Positions 14,383 to 26,900 of a stretch of DNA of 64,000 nt are shown in pieces. The translations under genes were made by a program, and so were the position numbers. Every line of letters starts with the position of its first letter. Positions within the stretch are counted from its first letter, which is position 1. The DNA is taken from positions 18,531,175-18,595,174 of the forward strand of contig NC_058046.1 in NCBI RefSeq assembly GCF_020085105.1, written 5' to 3'. The notes under the pieces are model-generated. The model was given only the letters and a program-made list of their open reading frames with translations. It was not told the DNA's origin and made no database searches. Source of the stretch: Siniperca chuatsi (taxonomy: Eukaryota; Chordata; Actinopteri; Centrarchiformes; Sinipercidae).

Positions 14383-15792
14383 ATGCTTTGGTGCAGATGT
14401 GGTGTCCTACTGGTGCTCTGCATCTGTCCTCCAGCCTGCCTCACAATGTCTCCCTGTCCTCCCGGCTGCTGCTGTTCTCGCCCAGGATTTTTGGTTTTGT
14501 GCGAGTCTCTGGGTCTCAGGTCACTTCCTCGCTCTGTCCCTCTCAGTACCTCAGCTCTATCCGTAGCCAGAAACCAGCTATGTAACGTGGACCACCTGCT
14601 CCGGCCCTTCTCTGGCCTGCAAGAGCTCAGCCTCAGTCACAATCTGCTAGCCCGCTTCCCTCGCGGCCTGCCTCCCAGCCTGGAGTCCCTACTACTGCAA
14701 GAAAACCGCATCACTTATATCACCTCAGGCGCCCTGCGGCAACTGGGGAACCTCACTCGCCTGGATCTGGAGGACAACCGCATACGTGCCATCCAACCCG
14801 GGGCACTTCAGGGTCTTAACAAGCTGCAGGTCTTGACACTGAAGGGGAACAAGCTTACAAGCCTCCCTCTGAATCTTCCTCCATCACTGACCCATTTAGA
14901 CCTTTCAGCAAACTGCATCTCTGTCCTGGACCTTCCCTCGCTGTCCGCCCTCATCAACCTGCAGGTCCTGAAGATCAACAGCAACTGCCTGCGTTCAGTC
15001 CCAGAGAGAGCCTTCGACGGACTGCCACGTCTTAAATCTGTGGACCTCAACAACAACCTGTGGGTGTGCGAGTGTGACATTTTGTATCTTTACCGTTGGT
15101 TGCTGAGTGGTAGGCTGAAGATGGCCACAGACCTGGTGTGCACCGAGCCTGTCCATCTCGCTCACAGTCTGCTTCTGAACCTCTCCGTCATGGCGATCTG
15201 TCCTCATGTCCTGAAGCCACATGAGGGGACACGCCAACTGGAGCTCAACTTTGCACTGGAGAGAAAGCTGGAGACGCTGACAGTGAAGCCCATGGGACCA
15301 AACTCATTTGAGAACAAGAGGTATTTGGGAAACTTGTCAGAGCAAATATCACAAAGAAACACTGTTGGATTCCTTTCCAAAGATGCTCCCAAGACTCGTG
15401 TATTACTTGAACACTACTCTTTAGAGACGTTTACCTATGAGACGTGTTTGTCCCTAAATAAAACACAATCAGTCAGCCCACCCCATTTAGAAACCACTAC
15501 TTCTCTCCCTGATAAGGAACAGAAATGCAGAGACATCACAGGTCGGTACCCTCAGATTAATGCAACCTCTGCTGAAGGGACACGATCTTTGCTTTCCACA
15601 AACAGAGATGCACCCTGGCCCACTCCCAACCCACGACCTTTCACACAACCAGATTCTGCAGTGTTCATCTCACTGCTCGCTATATTATGTGTATTAGTAT
15701 CTCTCCTAATACTGGCAGTGCTACTTGTACTGAAAAAGGTACTTCTGCGCCAACAGAGGGTGGCTCCGCTTAATGTAGGATCTGGTGGATGA
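14383..15792 (+). CDS. Unplaced LRR type I membrane protein (GPIb/OMgp-like architecture)
   Basis: One coding exon encodes 469 residues. The start at 14383 lies 6 bases after a splice acceptor and opens a Cys-rich signal peptide (MLWCRCGVLLVLCICPPACL). Next come a Cys-rich LRR N-cap (about 24-50: CPPGCCC..LVLCESLGL), about seven LRRs (50-225; for example LTRLDLEDNRIRAIQPGALQ) and a C-cap (about 226-275: NNLWVCECDILYLYRWLL..., then two further Cys). A roughly 150-residue linker carries several N-x-S/T sites and Ser/Thr. One membrane helix follows at about 427-450 and a 19-residue basic tail (KKVLLRQQR). The C-cap wording resembles platelet GPIb alpha, and the alternating LPxxLPxSL repeats resemble OMgp and small LRR proteoglycans. 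I cannot name an ortholog. It is a cell-surface protein, possibly adhesive. No gene occupies this position in the human block as I know it. Confidence 0.85.
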   Translation: MLWCRCGVLLVLCICPPACLTMSPCPPGCCCSRPGFLVLCESLGLRSLPRSVPLSTSALSVARNQLCNVDHLLRPFSGLQELSLSHNLLARFPRGLPPSLESLLLQENRITYITSGALRQLGNLTRLDLEDNRIRAIQPGALQGLNKLQVLTLKGNKLTSLPLNLPPSLTHLDLSANCISVLDLPSLSALINLQVLKINSNCLRSVPERAFDGLPRLKSVDLNNNLWVCECDILYLYRWLLSGRLKMATDLVCTEPVHLAHSLLLNLSVMAICPHVLKPHEGTRQLELNFALERKLETLTVKPMGPNSFENKRYLGNLSEQISQRNTVGFLSKDAPKTRVLLEHYSLETFTYETCLSLNKTQSVSPPHLETTTSLPDKEQKCRDITGRYPQINATSAEGTRSLLSTNRDAPWPTPNPRPFTQPDSAVFISLLAILCVLVSLLILAVLLVLKKVLLRQQRVAPLNVGSGG

Positions 15793-16406
15793 CATCAGCA
15801 AAGACACACTGAAAATGTTTTTACTAATTTAATTGACAACAAGCACACAGTCTCATACAATAATCTGTATTATGTTTTTGTATGTATACTTTAGCTGATG
15901 ACCTAACTGCATTTTCATACTGAATCCTCCGCGAGAGACCAGTGATCTTTTACAATCAAGCCAATTAAAGCCCAAATGCCAAAAAATATACAAAACAAAA
16001 ACACACCTGGGCCTATAGATTCTGATTTATGACGTATCTTGTTTGTGTTCTGTGTAGAAAAGTGCTGCAGAGTAACAACAATGTTGAGCTCCCTTGTTTA
16101 AATTTAGGGATCAGTTATCTTAAATTATTCATCATGAACTTTCGACTCCAAAATCAATTAGGAAACAATTTCTGATTTTCTGATGAAAAACAAATAAACA
16201 CCATAAACACCTGGCACTTGAACAATATGGGAATCTTAGCTTGAATTCAAGAGAGTGACCCCACAACCCTTGCACATGGAGATTTTTAAGGGTATAAAAC
16301 TCCCAGAAGGGTGCAAAACCTGATGTAGTATTACGGTAACCAACCTTTCAAACAGCACTGCAGTGAAACATTACAGGGCCCATAATTGATAGTTAATAAC
16401 AACATA
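15793..16406. other. Convergent 3'UTRs of the LRR gene (+) and iscu (-)
   Basis: The two stop codons are about 610 bp apart, tail to tail. A variant ATTAAA signal at 15964 could end the LRR transcript. I found no clear AATAAA on the minus strand for iscu, so its 3' end is not fixed. No repeat was recognised. Confidence 0.5.
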
Positions 16407-17707
16407 TTAACTGGTGGCTTGTACACATTCCTCCTTCTTGTCCTGTTGTTTTAGTCTGTAGTCTGACAGCGCTGCTTTTATGGCATCTTCTGCAAGCACT
16501 GAAAGAAAAGGAGTGAGGTTTTAGAAACACTTTGAGCATGCAATGTATCCCAGAAATAGCTTTTCCCCCTGTTTTGACCAAGAAATATACAGCCAGGTAA
16601 CAAATTATAGGAAAAACCTGAAGAAATTAGTTGAGCAACGTCAAACTGAATAGTTTAAAATGTACGAAAAACACCAAATGAGGGAATATATTTTGGGATA
16701 ATGGTGTTCATTCCTCCAGTTGAGATTCAGAAATTTGTAGAATTTATTTCACGGCGCATTGAAGGTGTTGTGGTGGCTCGTTGTGTCTTACTGAGACACT
16801 TTGCTTTTGGCTTTTCCTTTAATTTGTCATCCATCTTTATGTTTATTAAGTTTTTTTTTTTTTTTTTTTTTATAAATTGTATTGCTTTGAACTCACTAGA
16901 GCAATGAAGCTTGACTGGAGGAAGGCAGAGTTCTTTGGCAATGTCTGTGTTCTTGATCTTCAGAGCTTCATTAACCTACAGGATGACAGCAGATCTTCAA
17001 CAAAAAAGCAGGACGTAAAACCATTGTTCTCCTGTAATTTCTTTTCATCTGTTGTTATACCAACTCACCGACTTCCCCTTCACCCACTCCGTTACTAGAG
17101 AACTGGAGGCAATGGCTGAGCCGCAGCCAAATGTCTTAAATCTTGCATCGACAATCTTGCCGTTTTCGTCCACCTGGATCTGGAAACGGCATAGAGTCAA
17201 ACACCTAGTACAAAAGGAAGTTGGAAGTCGTGACAGCTGTAGTGAATCCCTGCTCTTGACCTCCAACTTACCTGAAGTTTCATTACATCACCACAGGCTG
17301 GTGCACCCACCAATCCAGTCCCCACATTCTTGTTGTTTTTGTCTAAAGAGCCCACATTTCTTGGGTTTTCGTAGTGGTCCACCACCTTGAGGAACGTCAC
17401 AAAGAGAAAATGATATATCGTTGCTCTGTTGTTTTGAGTCATGTGTTAAAAAGATAGGACAAGGCTGGTAAAGTTAGCTAACTGTTACACCTACTGTCAG
17501 ACAACACACACGGAGCTAAGTTATGCTAACTGTCAATGAAACTCTTGTGACATGGGTTGGTTACAATTATGAGTTAATAGTTTAAAAACACATTTAATTT
17601 GTTACCTTTTCGTGATATGAACAGAGAGCATTCAGCTGCGGGTTGAACAATCTTCTGCTAAACAACAACAGCGAGGACGCAGAGCTTCGTAAGGAAACGA
17701 TCGCCAT
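16407..17707 (-). CDS. iscu: Iron-sulfur cluster assembly scaffold ISCU (mitochondrial)
   Basis: ISCU is the scaffold on which NFS1-ISD11 and frataxin build [2Fe-2S] clusters, which are then passed on by HSC20/HSPA9. Five coding exons join in frame on the minus strand: 17606-17707, 17272-17385, 17069-17179, 16897-16975 and 16407-16498, giving 165 aa (human mitochondrial form: 167). Residues 1-34 form an Arg/Ser/Leu-rich mitochondrial presequence ending at SYHEK before [12 protein letters not shown]. The three cluster ligands are present: Cys65 (GAPACGDV), Cys91 (FKTFGCGSA) and Cys134 (KLHCSM). The LPPVK chaperone-recognition motif is at 127-131. The Met after HCS, the residue linked to frataxin dependence in eukaryotes, is kept, and its codon is split A|TG across the last intron. 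The C-terminus ([12 protein letters not shown]) is divergent. The gene lies head to head with sart3, 233 bp between ATGs. Confidence 0.96.
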
Positions 17708-17940
17708 GTTCATATACCGATGATGAACGGAAATCAACGAGTGCGCACGAGTGAAAACGACCACTTATGTTGACAAGTGAACAAGGAAGGTTTCACTGAT
17801 GAAGGAGCCCCCACTAGAGGCTAACAGTAGCCGTTACACGTTAGGGGATCCTCGGTGAGTTCAGTGTCAGGCTCCACCTCTCACGATACTCCTGGCTTGT
17901 TAGCTTGTTACCTTGTTACCAGGCAGACAGCATTTCCAAC
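17708..17940. promoter_or_regulatory. Probable bidirectional promoter iscu / sart3
   Basis: Only 233 bases separate the two divergent start codons, so both 5' leaders and core promoters must fit here or start inside it. It is richer in CpG than its surroundings, has no TATA box I can see, and contains a CGGAAAT Ets-like motif near 17728. The same head-to-head arrangement exists in mammals. Confidence 0.7.
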
Positions 17941-20900
17941 ATGGCAGCACCAAGCAACGCAGAGCAAACGCAGTTGCAAGATATGGAGGAGGAACACGCA
18001 GGGATGGAGGAGAGGGCGATGGAATCGGACGAAGAGGAGGAGGAGGGCATGGGAGTAGAAAATTCAGAAGACGAAGTGGACGATTCGTCGGAAGATGAGA
18101 AAGAAAATGAAGCCGAAATCCAGCGGTTGGAGGAGCAGGTAATTAGCCAACAACCAAGCCAAGCTTAGTTAACTAGCGCTAGCCGACGAGCTAATGAGAA
18201 TGAATGGATGGTAAACACAGTCCACTACAATAAGTCCGCAGCTTTAAATTTAAAGTTAGCTGCTCTGGTTTAATAGAAACTGAAAATATAGCTACTTATG
18301 TTAGCTGCTGCTGTCCAAAACAATTAAATGAGCGCGTATGATACGACGTCATTCACATAGCTGTCGTGATTAGCTAGCTGCCCTGCTAATGTGTGATGCT
18401 AATGGCTTGTCTCGTGTCACACGCGCCTTTTTTTTACTATCTGAGACTGAGACATGTATGACACTACAGCTTCCAGTGTAGTTAGAGAGAAAGTACATGT
18501 GCAAATATAAAGTACACACCGTCCTAACTTTGAGTGTCACCTGTAAAGTGTTAAATCAGATGGATTGATAACGTCTCATAACATTTTTCATAATTGAAAA
18601 CACAATAAATGCTGTAGTCTGTGCTTCCACTATTACAGCAGAGAGAAAACAAAGTTTATAACGTTACTGCTGCATTACTTTACGTTACACTCAGTTTATC
18701 ATTTTAATAGGTACACCTAGCTAAAACTAATACAACAGCCCTGCAACAAATCCCATCTTCATGACTGTTATAACGGTAAAGTTTTGTTTAAAGCTATTTT
18801 AAAGAGGTGTTGCTTCAACTTTATGATGATTTTGGAGGCTGCAGTTTGTGGTGCTGGTGAATTGCATTGCTTTATATTGTACTGAGAAGTGAAACGTAAT
18901 ATTTAGTCTACCCTCTCTAGGATGAATTAACAAAATATTAGAAACACCTCTCTGTAAAACCAAACTACAACCTCCAAAATGACCATAAAGTTGAATCAAC
19001 ACCTTTCTAACTGAACATTATAAGATTCATAAAGGTAGAATATGCTAGACTAGTCAGATTAGTATTAGCTAGGTATACCTAATAAATTAGCAACTGCATG
19101 TCTGAGTATTGTATATATTGCACCAACCCGTTTGTGTGTCATTGTGTAAATTGTTAAACATGTTAGATTGATAATGTCATGATTTAATCTGTGTGACATA
19201 AATGAGATATATGTGGTACTAAATCACTGCTAAATAAATACAGAAGTAGCACAAGTTAATTAGGATATATTTAATTGTATTGTTCAATGTCTTAGCCCGT
19301 TTCATCTTCGTGTGATTTTCCAGCTGTCAATCAATGCTTTCGACTACAACTGCCATGTGGATCTCATCAAACTACTGAAGCAGGAGGGAGAGCTTTTCCG
19401 TCTGCGAAAGGCAAGGCAGAAGATGAGTGAACTGTTCCCACTCACTGAAGGTTGGTGTATGTCTGAATACAGCTTTGGGGTCAGAAGAATCATTTGACAG
19501 CAGCTCTGCATTATTTGCAATTTAAACCACATTTTGTTGAATGCTGCAGAGATCTGGCTAGACTGGCTCAAGGATGAGATCCGTCTGAATGAGGAGGAGC
19601 CAAACCGGGAGAAAGTATATGAACTTTTTGAGAGAGCTGTAAAGGACTATATCTGTGAGTGCATCGCACAATTGTTACTGCCTTTTGATATGACATTCAG
19701 TCCTTACACGATCTTAATATATAATTCTGTGTCATTTATACCCAGGTCCAGATATCTGGCTTGAATATGCTCAGTATTCAATTGGTGGCATGGGCTCACC
19801 CGGTGGCATAGACAAGGTGAGATCCATCTTTGAGAGAGCTGTGACAGCTGTGGGGCTTCACATGATTAAGGGACAGACGGTGTGGGAGGCGTACAGAGAG
19901 TTTGAGAACGCCATTCTGTCCACAGTACAGGTTAGTGTTTCCATCACTAGGAGAGATATTATCAGTGGTCAAACACATGCTCAGTTTTTGTTGCTGTTTG
20001 ATTGCATGTATATGAGAGAGAGAGAGAGAGAGATTTATTTTGAACAATGGATTTTTAAAAACAGTATTAGACAAGATAGACACTTGTTAAATTTAAAAAC
20101 ATTTTACTCTAGTACAGTATTTAAGTATAGTATGGTATTAATCAATGCTTTTGAATGATAATCCACTCCCTTAACTCAGAATAAATACAAATACGTTTAA
20201 ATGCTGAATTGAATTCCTTTGATGTTAGACTAAATGGGCTTTTGCTAAATTTGACACCATTTTCTCTACTGCATTTCCTCTCAGCCTCCCCCTGGCAGGA
20301 TTCCCAGCCGCGAGGAGCAGGAGCTGCTCAACGCTCAGCTTGAGCGAATCCATACACTGTTTCGCCGGCAGCTGGCCATCCCCTTAATGGGTAAGCAAGA
20401 CGCCTTTCTTTCCAGACGTGCTGCTGTAAAATGGGCAAGATTCCTGTTGTTAGGGCTGTGTGTCATGGCCCATCTGAAAAACTGTGAAATACCCCATTTA
20501 AAAAGATAATGCTACCTTGTGGGATAAGTTGAGTGTAGCGCGGTTGTGACGTGGCTTTTGAAATGCCATTTAGATTCAGAAAGAGAGCACTCCTTTCCAG
20601 GCCATGACCATGCTTTCAGTTTATTTCAGGAGTGGACTAGAGATAGCCAGATGGTCCAGTATTGTGTTGTTGTTTTCTGGCCCAGCTGAATGGAGACCAG
20701 CAACATTTCTGAAATGTGTAAAACCCTTTCTTTCTTCAGAACTTCTCACTTGTTGTATTGCTCACTAAAGTTGTATTGCTCACTAAAGTATGCGACCGAG
20801 ATTAGGCAGTATACGATAAAACGCAAATTTACATTCCTGCAACACACTAACTCAAAGACGCCATATTATGCACATTTTCAGGTTCATCATTTTATTTGGG

Positions 20901-23900
20901 TGGTCTACTAGAATAGCTTTACATGCCTTAATTTTCAAAAAACACATTTTTCTCATACTGTACATTGCTGCAGCACCGCTTTTCAGCCTCTGTCTGAAAT
21001 ATTCCGTTTTAGCTCCTCTCTCTTTAAGGCCCCCCTCCCGAAAATCCCAGTCTGCCCTGATTGGTCTGCTCCCACAGGCTTGAGCAGGCACCGCCAAACC
21101 AACCTCTGCATCTGCTCCGCTGATCACTGTAACCGAGTTTAGCTGCACTTCTACCGTGAATATCACTGCAATAACCGCTTCTAAACCAAAAACTCCACCA
21201 CTGCACATGTTCGATCTGGAATCTGATCCGAAATCGGGAAGAAATGAAAAACATCAGCAATCAAGATTAAAATTTTCCGTGATGTTTTCCTCAGGTAAAT
21301 ACTGCTAAAGTTATTTATATCTCTGTCACATAATGTTAAGTTTGTATTTATGCCTAAACTCTCTAAACATACACTCTGTTTTACGTTTGTTTTTACAGGG
21401 ACATTTGTGAGAAGTGACCTACAGAGCCCAGTGAAGTACAAAGTATTTGTTGTGAGGCTCTACGGGGTAACGTGTTAGCATATGCACGTAGCACAGTATG
21501 TAATGTAAACACTTACATTATCTGCCAGGATGTGGGGATCGAAAGTATGGTATGAAACAACAGATAATGTGAAACATTAGTCAAGCGATTATTTCTGGTA
21601 AAATGAAAACTAATAAACCCACTAAAGTAATCAATAGTGTAGTAAGTCCTGTCCCAGTGCATTATCCTGACTACACATTAGTCAGACCAGTGACACCATA
21701 ATGAAGCAGCGACCTGCCTGGAATAGACTTTATCCTGTAAGTTACCATGTCAACATAACTGAAGGAATTGCTGATCTTATAAAGTAACTTGCTGCTTTAG
21801 TTGAAAAACTGCTCAGTAACCGAAGTATCTGCAGCTGCTTTGAGAACTGTACTGTGTCCATGTTTCAGAGTAACTTCCATATTTATGTTTTAAAATGTTC
21901 ATCAGCTAGAGATTATGTTTGATACCTTTTTGAAATGATGTAGAGAATATTGTATAACTTGTCTTGTGATCTGTCAACACTGTAATAAAGTTTGACTGAA
22001 ACAGAGAAATGTCTTGTGTTGCTTCCAGTCATTATATAATACCTGTAGTAAAGGATTACTAGCAAAACTCTTTCACGTCTTCATAGTCAGGGTGTTAAAT
22101 GAACCAGGTTTTTTGACTCTCCTAAATGCAAGTTTTTCATATCACCTGTTTAAACTGTGAAATTACATAAAACCTTTGTGAAGGAACATGGTATATTTCT
22201 CTAATACCACAGGACCCTTACTACTAAATTTTAAAAATGACCAAAACTGTCCTTTGGGCTTTCTTACTTTGCAGACGTTTTATATGCACCAAAAAGCTAT
22301 GTAACACACTAAAGGAAAGGGAAACCCCCAAAAAGCTTAATATGGCCTCTTTAAAATGTATACTTCTCAATGTTACACTTGTACGTTTTGTAAATACTGT
22401 ATGTGGTGTATGTATCCTTATTGATAATGTTGAAAAAAGGAAAAGTGCCCTTAAACTTTAAGACAATTGTCCTCTGTTGCTTTGTAGACATGGAAGCCAC
22501 CTATGCAGAGTATGAGGAGTGGTCTGAACATGGGGTGCCTGAGACGGTCATATATCAGTACAAAAAGGCTTTGGAGCAGATGGAGAAGTGCAGATCTTTT
22601 GAAGAGTCACTGGTAACTGATTTGCATCGATTTTCTAACCTCTTAAATAATGTGCATTTTTTGCAATGTATAACATCTGCATGCTGTTGCAGCTGGTAGC
22701 AGAACCTCCTAAACTGGCCGAGTATCAGGCCTACATCGACTTTGAACTAAAGGAGGGCGACCCAGCAAGGATCCAGATAACCTTCGAGCGAACTCTGGCA
22801 GAGAACTGCCTGGTACCAGACATGTGGGCAAAATGCACCACCTATCTTGTGAGTATTGGTCAGTGTTTGGCATTTTGCTGTCTTTTTAAAGGGCTCCCAG
22901 TCAGACTGTAATGTTTGCTGTGTAGAGTTAGGACTCGTTTCACATGCCATTACCTCCCAGTCTGACTGCTCTTAATCAGCGCCTAAAACTTGCCAACTCC
23001 ATCGTCTGCCAGCAAGGGCTAAACAACTATGATCACAATGTTGCACTGACTTATCTTGATAAATCACAGCCAGTGAAGAGCTCCTCTTGAAATTGATTAA
23101 TGGGTCTGACAATGACCATCCGGTTGATAATCATTTTACTCATCTGAAAAAGCAAAATGATTCCATTTAAAATGGTTCTTATTTTATTGTATTATTGGAT
23201 TTCCTTGTTGCCACAGTATCGTTAGAATAGCCAAGTTTTTTTCAAAAAAGTGTCCAGATCCCTATTATGTTAAATAATACACTCACATTTCAATGTTAAT
23301 GGTTTGGCTGGTTTCCTTAGTGTTTAGCAGCGAGTAAAAACAACCAGCGTATATTAATATACTTTATGGTAATGAAGGAAGATCTGGTGGGATGTTAGAA
23401 AAAATTGCTTATTAAAGTGACTCTTCAAATCTTCAGTAAACAAATCTTTTATATTGTTTAAGATTATTTGAATCATTTTGTTTGTTTCCTCTGGGCTCTA
23501 CAGGATCGTCAGCTGAAGATCAAAGACTTGGTTCTTTCCACTCATGAACGTGCCGTCAGGAACTGCCCCTGGGCCATGGGTCTGTGGAAGAGCTACCTGC
23601 AAGCTCTGGAGAGGCATGGAGCTGACCATCAGACTGTCTCAGGTAACAGAGTGCAGTGTGAAGCTGTTGAGAGGATGACTCTTTTGCTGTTTTGACAGTT
23701 TCTGTGTTTTTATTTATTTATTTTTGAAGTTATTTATGAATTTGTGAGTCTGACTATGAAAGATGCAGAACTATGAGAATGTTGGGAAGCCATGACTATC
23801 TTGAATATGTTTTAAATACTAGTGCTCGTATGGGGAAATATCCCAGACCCTTATTTTGGTATATTGGAACTTGCTTGGCCTTATCATGTAGTTTATTTGT

Positions 23901-26900
23901 CTTCTTCACAGATGTTTTTGAAAAGGCGCTGAATGCAGGTTTCATTCAAGCGACAGATTATGTGGAGATTTGGCAGGCGTACCTTGACTACCTGAGGAGA
24001 CGTGTGGATTTCAGCAAAGGTGAGAGCAGTTGTCTGAATTTGTCTTTGTGTTTGGAAACTATTTAATTCACTCGTTGTTCCCTTGCTAATGGTGTTTCCT
24101 TTATTGCAGAATCAAGTAAAGAGTTAGAGGAATTACGAGGAGCTTTCTCTCGGTCTCTAGACTACATGAAACAAGATGTTGAAGAAAGTAGGTGGATTTG
24201 AGTCCGACTGAGATTTATTTTTGTGGTATTCTTGGTTTTGTTTTCATATAATTCATTGTCTTGTTTAACTGTAGGGTTTGGTGAAAGTGGAGATCCGTCT
24301 TGTATGATAATGCAGATCTGGGCAAGGATAGAGGTAAGCAGTGTTACTATGACAACCATTTTCAAGAGTTGGATTTCTGTTACAGTATGTTGAATTGTGT
24401 TTAACCCTGTACTTAATCTTTTTTTGTTATTTTGACCTATAATATTTATTGTTGTCTTAATTTTGTGTTTGTTTTTTAAAGTAAAATTTCCTTATTGTGT
24501 AGCTGCTGACCTAAATATAGAATCATAGGATAAAGGCAATGATCTTGTCCATTTTAAACTTAATAATAGCTCAAGTGTGTACATCTACTTGATTTACTAA
24601 CCTTGAAGCATAATGATATCACTACTAAAGGCACACTGAGATACATGGTAAAGGACTAAAAAGCTAAATTAAATTTACTTTTCCCAAAATGTGATAGTTC
24701 TAGATGAATTATACTATTAAAGATACAAATTAACTTCACAAATGAACTAATTTTTTTTTCTCCCTACCAGGCCCTCCACTGCAAGAACATACAAAAAGCC
24801 AGAGAACTGTGGGACAGTATCATGACAAAAGGGAATGCCAAATATGCCAACATGTGGCTGGAGTACTATAACCTTGAAAGGTCTGTCAATCCATGTCTGA
24901 TGCCTGTGTGACTAATCATTTAGCCAAAACTTGTATATGGTGACCTTGATTCTTTACTTTATCCGTAGGTCTTATGGAGACCCTGTTCACTGTCGGAAAG
25001 CTCTCCACAGAGCAGTTCAGTGCACCTCAGACTACCCTGAACATGTGAGTGAAGTCCTGCTCACCTTCGAGAGGGTGGAAGGTGAGTCCCAATATAAAGA
25101 TAATATAAAACTCAAAGTGAACATAAAAATAAAGATTTTCATGAATTACAGTGCGTCTCTGTATTTTGCATCCTCACGTACAGGTTCTCTGGAGGACTGG
25201 GATGTGGCAGTGCAGAAGACAGAGACCCGGCTGAACAGGATTAATGAGCAACGGGCAAAGGTAGGAGCACATATCAGCGTTGTACTGGACAGGTGTATCA
25301 TTTAGCTGCTTTTGGCTAATGTTACCATGTTCTGCCCATCTGTTAGGTGGCTGAGAAAGAAGCCAACATGGCTCGCCAAGAGGAGGAGAGAGCTGATCAG
25401 CGGCGGAAGGCAAAGACAGACAAGAAGGCTCCGAAGAAGGGTTTCCAGAAGGGAACTCGAGCTGGGGAGAAGAGGAAAGCAGACCACAATGATTATCGGG
25501 ATGAGTGGACTGAGGACGCAGGTAAATAAAAATAGTTTGTATGATAAACCTTTTAATTTTTAAGCAAAAATTACACAAATTATGCGTTTCCTAATCTTTC
25601 TTTCCCTCTGTGACTGAACAAGCTCCTAAAAGGCACAGAGGAAACGGGAACCAAACCACAGAGGAGTACATGGAGACCGAGACAGGACTCTTTGGGAGGA
25701 ACGCTCCCCCTGGCTATAAGGCTGCTCCACCTGGCACTAAAAAAGCCCAGCACGGAGTTGTGGCTGCTGCCCAGAGGCAGAACGATGACAAGCCAGAGCT
25801 ACGCAACGATAACAGCAGCGTTTTCATCAGCAACCTGGCATACACCCTGGAGGAGCCAGAGGCAAAGCTCAGGACGCTGTTTGAGATCTGTGGTCCCATC
25901 AAACAGGTTCGCCCTGTCTTCAGCAACAAAGGGAACTTCAAAGGCTACGGCTATGTACAGTTTGAATCCCCAGTGTCTGTCCCTGAAGCCCTGAAGCTGG
26001 ACAGACGGGAGGTGGAGGGCAGGCCCATGTTTGTGTCACCCTGTGTAGACAAAAACAAAAATCCTGACTTTAAGGTAAAAATGAACACAAGTAGACATTT
26101 TAAATATATATATATATATAACCAGAGTGTCTATAGGTCTTAAAAGTCATTGAATCATTTTCTTCAAAATAGGCTTTAGAAGGTATTAAACAAATTCTTA
26201 AATATTGAACTTGTATAAATAAATCATTTTAATTGGTTAATCCATCAGTCTATTTTATGCCACTTATCCAGGTCGCATTGATTTAATTATGTCATTAGGA
26301 ATTATTGTTATATACTGCTGAGAGGTACTGAAAAAATGTGATGTAATAATCAATATAAATGTAGGTCATATTGTCCCCACTGGTTTTCCATCATACTTTG
26401 GCCGGTATGACTGTAAACAGGTTTTTGTTTTTAAATTGAATTCTATGTGGTATTAAAAAGGTCTTAAAGTCTTAAATTTAACTTTGTGAACCCTGCAGGA
26501 ACCCTGATAACGTGCAATACAAGTGACCACTTCACATTAATGTCCCCATAGGTGTTTAAATACAACACATCCATGGAGAAGCAAAAAATCTTCATCTCTG
26601 GGCTGCCGTTCTCCTGCACTAAAGAGCAACTGGAGGAAATGTGCAAAAGCCATGGCACCATCAAAGATGTTCGTCTGGTCACGTATCGCTCAGGAAAACC
26701 TAAGGTGAGGCATGAAGAGGAGGACAGTGTCCCGATGTTTGGCTTGAAATAGTCATCCTGATTGAGCTAATGATTGCCAACTATGACCATGTAGATGCTG
26801 AGCAAGGTCAAGGTGTATAGAGTCTGTTGTTGATGTAATAACTCGCTGTGTGGCTCTGCAGGGTCTGGCATATGTTGAGTTTGCAGATGAAGCCCAGGCT

